Shown piece after piece: positions 58,786-64,000 of a stretch of DNA of 64,000 nt (within the stretch, counting starts at the first letter, position 1; each line of letters starts with the position of its first letter). A model generated the notes under the pieces. It was given only the letters and a program-made list of their open reading frames with translations, searched no databases and was not told where the DNA came from. The translations under genes and the position numbers were made by a program. Location: positions 660,001-724,000 of the forward strand of contig OX419336.1 in NCBI GenBank assembly GCA_948470475.1, given 5' to 3'. This DNA is from Galaxea fascicularis. Its lineage: Eukaryota > Cnidaria > Anthozoa > Scleractinia > Euphylliidae.

Positions 58786-61700
58786 TTTTGGAATAGAGTT
58801 ACTATAGTATGAAAGTGATGCATATATAATAATATTAATGTGGGGAGCTGTACGGAAATATTTCCATTGGGATTTCTACACCTCCCACAAGGAATAGCAC
58901 TAGAAATTTCAAGAGGGCATGGGAATTTTGGACCCCATCCGCACATATCTAGGTATTTTTGAAAACAGAGGAAATCTTTGAAACAATATTGTTTTCCAAA
59001 GAAGTGGGTGTGGATATTTGCTGGAACCATGTAGTAATTTGGGTCAAGCAATTCCTGTGATAGAGTAACACACTATTTTTTGTTCTTAATACAACCTGTA
59101 GGTAATGCAATTGCCAATGCCAATGTCCCTGTAATGGATGGGTTGTGCTCTGGTCAAAACAATGCTTATACAACCCTAGATGCATCTGGTTTGTCAGTGG
59201 GTTTACCTGCAGGGCTTATGGGTAACAGTGAAGTTGGCCATCTGAACATTGGAGCTGGGAGGGTGCTTTATCAGGTAAAACTGTGATGGTTCAGTTAAAA
59301 ATGTTTCTTTATTCTACACTGCAAAACAATCTTTTAAATTACACTGTACTTGAACCTTTGTAGCGAGGAGCAATTACCAAAAGCATGGATAATTTACACT
59401 GGGAGGGGCAAAATAATAATTTATTGAAGGGCTGAGTACGTAACTGACCTTTGTTGAATTTTGGATATTTTATTTTTTCACTCAAAATTACTTGAATTTT
59501 GCAATTGTGCTGTATTCAAGTAACATTGTCCAAAGTTTTTGGTTTGGTTTTCACTTAGTTTTTGAGAAGACCCTTGACCTAGACTAAGCTGTTAAACTTT
59601 TGATCTCATATACAATAATACTTGTTGCTTTGACATGCAGGATATTGTGAGAATTAACATGACTTCTGATGGTAAGGCCTTTGCAAAAAATGAAGTTTTG
59701 GCTGAGGCAGCAGAAAGAGCAAAGGCTTCTAATGGAAGGCTTCATTATCTGGGTTTGGTAAGTGGAACTATATGTAAAAATGCTATCATGTTGTTTGCTT
59801 TTTTGCCATTGTAATGTTAACTTCTGTTTGATTATTTGACGAAATTACACCAGTGGTTGAATGTATAGATTGAAATCATGCAAATCTCCTATAACAAACC
59901 TTGTTTACAGATTGCAACTGTTGCTAAGCAATTATCTTTTCCTAGAATGTGTTCTGTAATGTAACTACTTTGTTTTTTGTACTTTTATTTAATTTATAGG
60001 TTAGTGATGGTGGTGTCCATTCACATATTAAGCATTTAGAATCACTAATTGATGCAGCTAAAGAGCTTGGTGTTCCGAAGTGTTTCATTCAGTTTTTTTC
60101 TGATGGTCGTGATACGTCACCAACCAGTGGGGGTAAGTATAACTAAATTAAGCACAGTACATGAATAAAACAGATTACAGACTGCATTGACCAATGTAAC
60201 CACTTTGTACCTCGTTGAAATTGACTAAGTTGCCTGTACTGTTTTGTTCCTGTCAGTGACATATGTGGACCAAGTCTTGAGGAAACTTAAAGAAGTCAAC
60301 TATGGATCTCTTGCAACTGTTGTTGGCCGTTATTATGCCATGGACCGTGATAAGCGATGGGAAAGAATCAAGGTTGCTTTTGAGGCATTGGTTCAAGGAA
60401 AAGGTGAAGCCACTACCCCAGATAAACTGATTGAGGTATGGTCCAAAAGCAAAGAAGAAAACCTTAAACCATTTAAAGTGGCTCAAAGCTGTTCAAAGAA
60501 ATAACTCAGTTATGGTCTCTGTATTGTTTTGACTGCTGATACAGGGTAACGAGTCACATGTAGCTTACAGTTCAGTTGTTGAAATTCACACTCACAGGTT
60601 ATCAAGGGACGATATGAATCTCAAGGGGATAAACATGAGACTGATGAATTTCTCAAACCTATCATTGTTGATCCTGAAGGACGAGTACAAGGTCAGTCAA
60701 CACGTGGCTCAATTCCATACCACTAATATGTAGTATATTATCAATTGGTTTAAGTTATTGTTAACTTACAGATATACAAAGCATCTGCATGTTGTAGTGG
60801 GAGTTTGTATACAAATGAGTCACTTGCTCACTCATAACCAGCAAAACTCACTCATCATAACTGAAAGCTTGATTAATTAGCCAGTCATCAAGTGAGTGAA
60901 TCACAACACAGGTTACAAAGTTGTGACAGTGCCTGGTCAGGGCCTGGCCTGATTTCAGTGTGCCTCCATTGCTTGGTCATAGCAGTGTTTGATTCAACCC
61001 CGAAGGTACTTTTACAGTAGTTCCTTGATTATTGATTTTGATAGCCATTTCAAGCTAGGATTTTAATATAAGAATGACCACGTCACTAATAAGGAATTGT
61101 CAATACCGGTAGTGTGGTCCAAGATTGATACAAGTGTCAGGGTTGCCATGATCAGGGAAAAGTCAGAGAAAAACAGATTTTTTTCAAGGTCAGGGAAAAG
61201 TCAGGGAATTATGTATGAAGTCAGGGAATTTCTAAATTCTACCTGAAAGTCAGTGAAAAGTCAGGGAATTTTACATTTGGCTAGCCATTTGGTTTTGGAA
61301 AGAGATTCTTTGGTAGTAAAGGTGTTTTCGTTTCCAAAAATCCTTCACAGGAATTGATTTCTTTGGCTTCATTGTTGGCTTTATTGCCTGAGGATTTGCC
61401 TCTGATGGTCAGTGGAAACTGGTCTTTGGTCAGTGAAAAGTCAGGGAATTTTTTCTATCCCTATGAGTGGCAACCCTGAGTGTTATGTATACCTGCATGG
61501 GCTTGTAAAGAATCACTATCACATAAGGGAGAGTTAAAAATATTGACAACCCCCTGAATTGAAATTCAGCTTACATTTACAGAGAAAAATGTGTTGACAT
61601 TTTTGTGCAGATGGAGACACCCTCTGCTTTATTGATTTCCGTGCTGACAGAATGAGACAAATTAATGAAGCTTTTGGAATAAAACCTCCTTTTGAAACAG

Positions 61701-63897
61701 ATGTCATACCAAAAGACCTTGTAAGTATTAATTAAAAACTGGTTACCGGTATTTCAGTATGGTATGCAATGGTTAATTGTGGTTATAAACTAAGGAGAAT
61801 GTTTTGGAGCATGTATAATGTTAGTAGTTTTAGAGCCATAGTATCAAATGTTTTCAGAAACTCTATAATTGTCTTCTACAATAATTGGTTCAATTATTGA
61901 ACCATACTAAGGTCATCATTGCGACTGGCTAATTGGTACTTCTACAGGTGGACATGTTTGTACAACTTTGGATATAATTATGTTACACTCTGTTTAGGAA
62001 GATTTCAATCATGGTGGCAAAAAACGTTTCGACAAAAGGCAGACTTTGCCTTAGACAAAAGCCAGAATTATCTGCAAATATATCTACCTTTACTTTGACT
62101 TACAGTGTAAAACATTGCGGCAGTATTTTATACTCTATATCTTCTGTTTCTCAGCATCAAATCACCATGACACAGTACAAGAAAGAATTTCCTTTTCCTA
62201 TATTATTTCCTCCTGTTGTTCCAAAAAATGTGTTGGCTGAGTGGTTATCAATTCTAAATGTCCCTCAGTTCCACTGTGCTGGTATGTGAAAATTAATGTA
62301 AAATTTATGTAGTGATTTCAATTTTTTTTGGTTTAATTTTTATTTCATTACTGTAATCTGAAACTGGTTAAAAATTTTTAAACCAAAACATGTACATCAC
62401 AAACTAATCCCTCTTCTTGTGACCAATACAATATCTCCCTTAATAATCTTGTTTTCATCACATGTACAAGCCAGGTTAGTTTTAATTGGCACTAAGCATC
62501 ACTTAATGAAGCCACAAATTAGATGATGAATTTGTCTTCCAGTGAAAGTTATGGTCTGTATTAAGTTTTAAGTCCTTCAACCATGTGATTCATACCTCTT
62601 TCACCATTATACTGTACATGTAGGTTGAACCTTAAGATGAGAGTCAATAATGGAAAATGTGTATACTGTGCTGGAAGTAATTTTTCTTCCATAACAGGAT
62701 ATTTGTCCTTTCAAATCTTCCTTTTGGTCAGACATTTTACCAAATGAATTTGATCGGACATTATTAGCATAACATAATTCAATACAGAATTTTGAAAACT
62801 TTACATTTAAATTTGTTTGGACATCTGCATGTTTGGACATCATGTCCGATCATAATGTGAAACTGGCTGGACATTTTCAAAATTTAGTCAGACAACGTCC
62901 AATTAGTGATTGTTATGTCTAGCAGTGTATATATGTATTTTATATAGCCCTGTAGAAACCATTCATGCATCAGTCTTGCTGGGAGAAGAGAGGTCTTTGC
63001 AGAATGGTCTTATCTTTTTCATAGGCCCCTCACATACTGGTAACTTATTATCTTGTATTCTGTTATTCAAAAGTAGATATTATGGCTATTGTTATTATTG
63101 TTGTGTTTTGTATTTATCCTCACCAGAGACTGAGAAGTATGCACATGTGACGTTCTTCTTTAATGGTGGAGTAGAGAAACAGTTTGAAGGAGAAACAAGG
63201 TTCATGGTACCGTCACCTAAAGTAGCAACATATGATCTCAAACCTGAGATGAATGCTGAGGGAGTGGGTCAAGAGGTACTAAAGCTCTTACATTGGCATG
63301 CATATTCTCCTCAATGTTTCTCTTATATTTGTTATAGTGGTAGTGGTAAGAATTTATTATTAATATCAAGTTGTTTATCTTGGGTGGCCATTTCCTCTTC
63401 AGTGTCCTATCAGAGAGCAGGAGTACAAGTATTGTTGTTGTTATGCTGCCATTACCTGAGCTGATGTTCCGCTTGACTCAGTCTCACTCACCCTTTACCT
63501 TATATCTGTTTGCAGGTTTGTAAAGCTATCAAGAGTGGTCAATACCCGTTTGTGATGTGCAATTTTGCTCCACCTGACATGGTTGGTCACACAGGCAAAT
63601 ATGAGCCTGCCATCAAGGGCTGTGAAGTAACTGGTCAGTGATTTTCCAAATGCAACTGTGCACAATGCAGTTACAATTGAATGAATTCACATATGGGACA
63701 TCTCTTGTTTGCAAAGGGCGAAACATTTTGATACAAAATTTACAACTTCTTCTTATTAATAGATAAGCAGATCGGTGAGATTTTCAAAACTTGTGAGGAG
63801 AATGGGTATGTACTGATGGTGACAGCTGATCATGGTAATGCTGAGCAGATGTACAGTGAGAAGGGAGGACCTCATACGGCCCATACCACAAACAGAG
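57770..63897 (+). CDS. gpmI: Cofactor-independent phosphoglycerate mutase, 11 exons, 3' end outside window
   Basis: Glycolytic enzyme interconverting 3- and 2-phosphoglycerate through a phosphoserine intermediate and two metal ions, in the cytosol (alkaline-phosphatase superfamily). Exons: 57770-57839, 59102-59274, 59641-59757, 60000-60132, 60257-60435, 60598-60691, 61611-61720, 62155-62281, 63127-63275, 63516-63633, 63763-63897. All phases agree, with 468 complete codons; the family is about 510-520 residues, so about 45 are missing. Seen: first metal motif CLIVIDGWG, nucleophile serine [73 protein letters not shown] and [10 protein letters not shown]. Start: ATG at 57770, five codons before the conserved core. 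Vertebrates use the unrelated cofactor-dependent enzyme; many invertebrates keep this form. Confidence 0.96.
57865..57899. repeat. Perfect 35-base palindromic hairpin at the start of iPGM intron 1
   Basis: GGTTGTTCGTGTACT, a five-base centre, then AGTACACGAACAACC. It begins 25 bases after the first splice donor, so the pre-mRNA would carry a strong stem there. Possibly a very short MITE. Confidence 0.85.
58470..58785 (+). mobile_element. tRNA-derived SINE with ATT tail in iPGM intron 1
   Basis: The tRNA-like head has an A box (GGTTGGTGCAGTGGTGAGAG) and a B box (GGGTTCGTTTCC). The body contains GTTGGTTCTCTACTCTGCTC and GAGAGGTTTTTCTC, then a GATTT repeat, and it ends in an (ATT)n run at about 58737-58783. 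This is a different family from the SINE at 48677. No clear target duplication was found. Confidence 0.8.
61135..61487. mobile_element. Short repeat element in iPGM intron 6 with internal GTCAGGGAA words
   Basis: GTGTCAGGGTTGCCATGATC at the left and GTGGCAACCCTGAGTGTT at the right are inverted. In between, the words AAAGTCAGGGAA or AGTCAGGGAATT occur about seven times. Probably a non-autonomous transposon with internal repeats. No coding capacity. Confidence 0.6.
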
Positions 63898-64000
63898 GTA
63901 CCTCAGCAAATTATTTATACTTGCCTTTTTCATGTTTTAATTTGTTCAAACTGTGGCATAGCAAGTAATCATAATGTACATCAAACACTTTAAACCCCAA

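Overview
The window is eukaryotic nuclear DNA: every gene has short exons bounded by GT/AG introns, with AATAAA signals and many small transposons. The gene set (XPNPEP1, RAB28, nucleophosmin, SLC17 carriers, a PAN plus fibrinogen-domain secreted protein, and cofactor-independent phosphoglycerate mutase) and the style of the repeats (tRNA-derived SINEs, Penelope, many palindromic MITEs) suggest a cnidarian, most likely an anthozoan such as a stony coral. The organism call is inference. All exon joins below were built by hand. Exon lengths and codon phases were checked across each intron, and they agree throughout the six recognised genes.

Layout. 44-9374 (+): the last 17 exons of an XPNPEP1-type aminopeptidase P. 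10485-11974 (-): a small gene I do not recognise, with three phase-compatible exons. 13613-17003 (-): RAB28, complete, 8 exons with a CaaX end. 17099-26456: one very large inverted-repeat (foldback-like) mobile element. It has about 52-bp terminal inverted repeats, then 2.8 kb and 2.6 kb arms made of a 10-bp minisatellite, around a 3.8-kb core holding a decayed OTU-protease plus CXC-domain gene. 26519-34711 (+): a nucleophosmin (NPM1-like) gene of 16 exons, complete, whose long second intron holds a MITE and a Penelope palindrome. 36082-41960 and 44024-51615 (both -): two tandem SLC17-family transporter genes with ten exons each and identical coding-exon lengths. 54001-56708 (-): a secreted PAN/fibrinogen-C protein. 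57770-63897 (+): independent phosphoglycerate mutase, lacking only its last exon or exons at the window end.

RAB28 and the nucleophosmin gene stand head to head. Without the element their start codons would lie only about 157 bp apart, so the 9.36-kb element sits inside what looks like a compact bidirectional promoter. That element is the most unusual object in the window. The 10-bp unit keeps perfect register over 285 consecutive copies in the left arm, and the arms face each other. The overall plan matches Drosophila Foldback and sea-urchin TU elements rather than ordinary TIR transposons. The core gene is broken by frameshifts and a stop, so this copy is probably non-autonomous now.

The genes are mostly housekeeping functions with no operon-like logic. 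The only clear relation between neighbours is the SLC17 tandem duplication.
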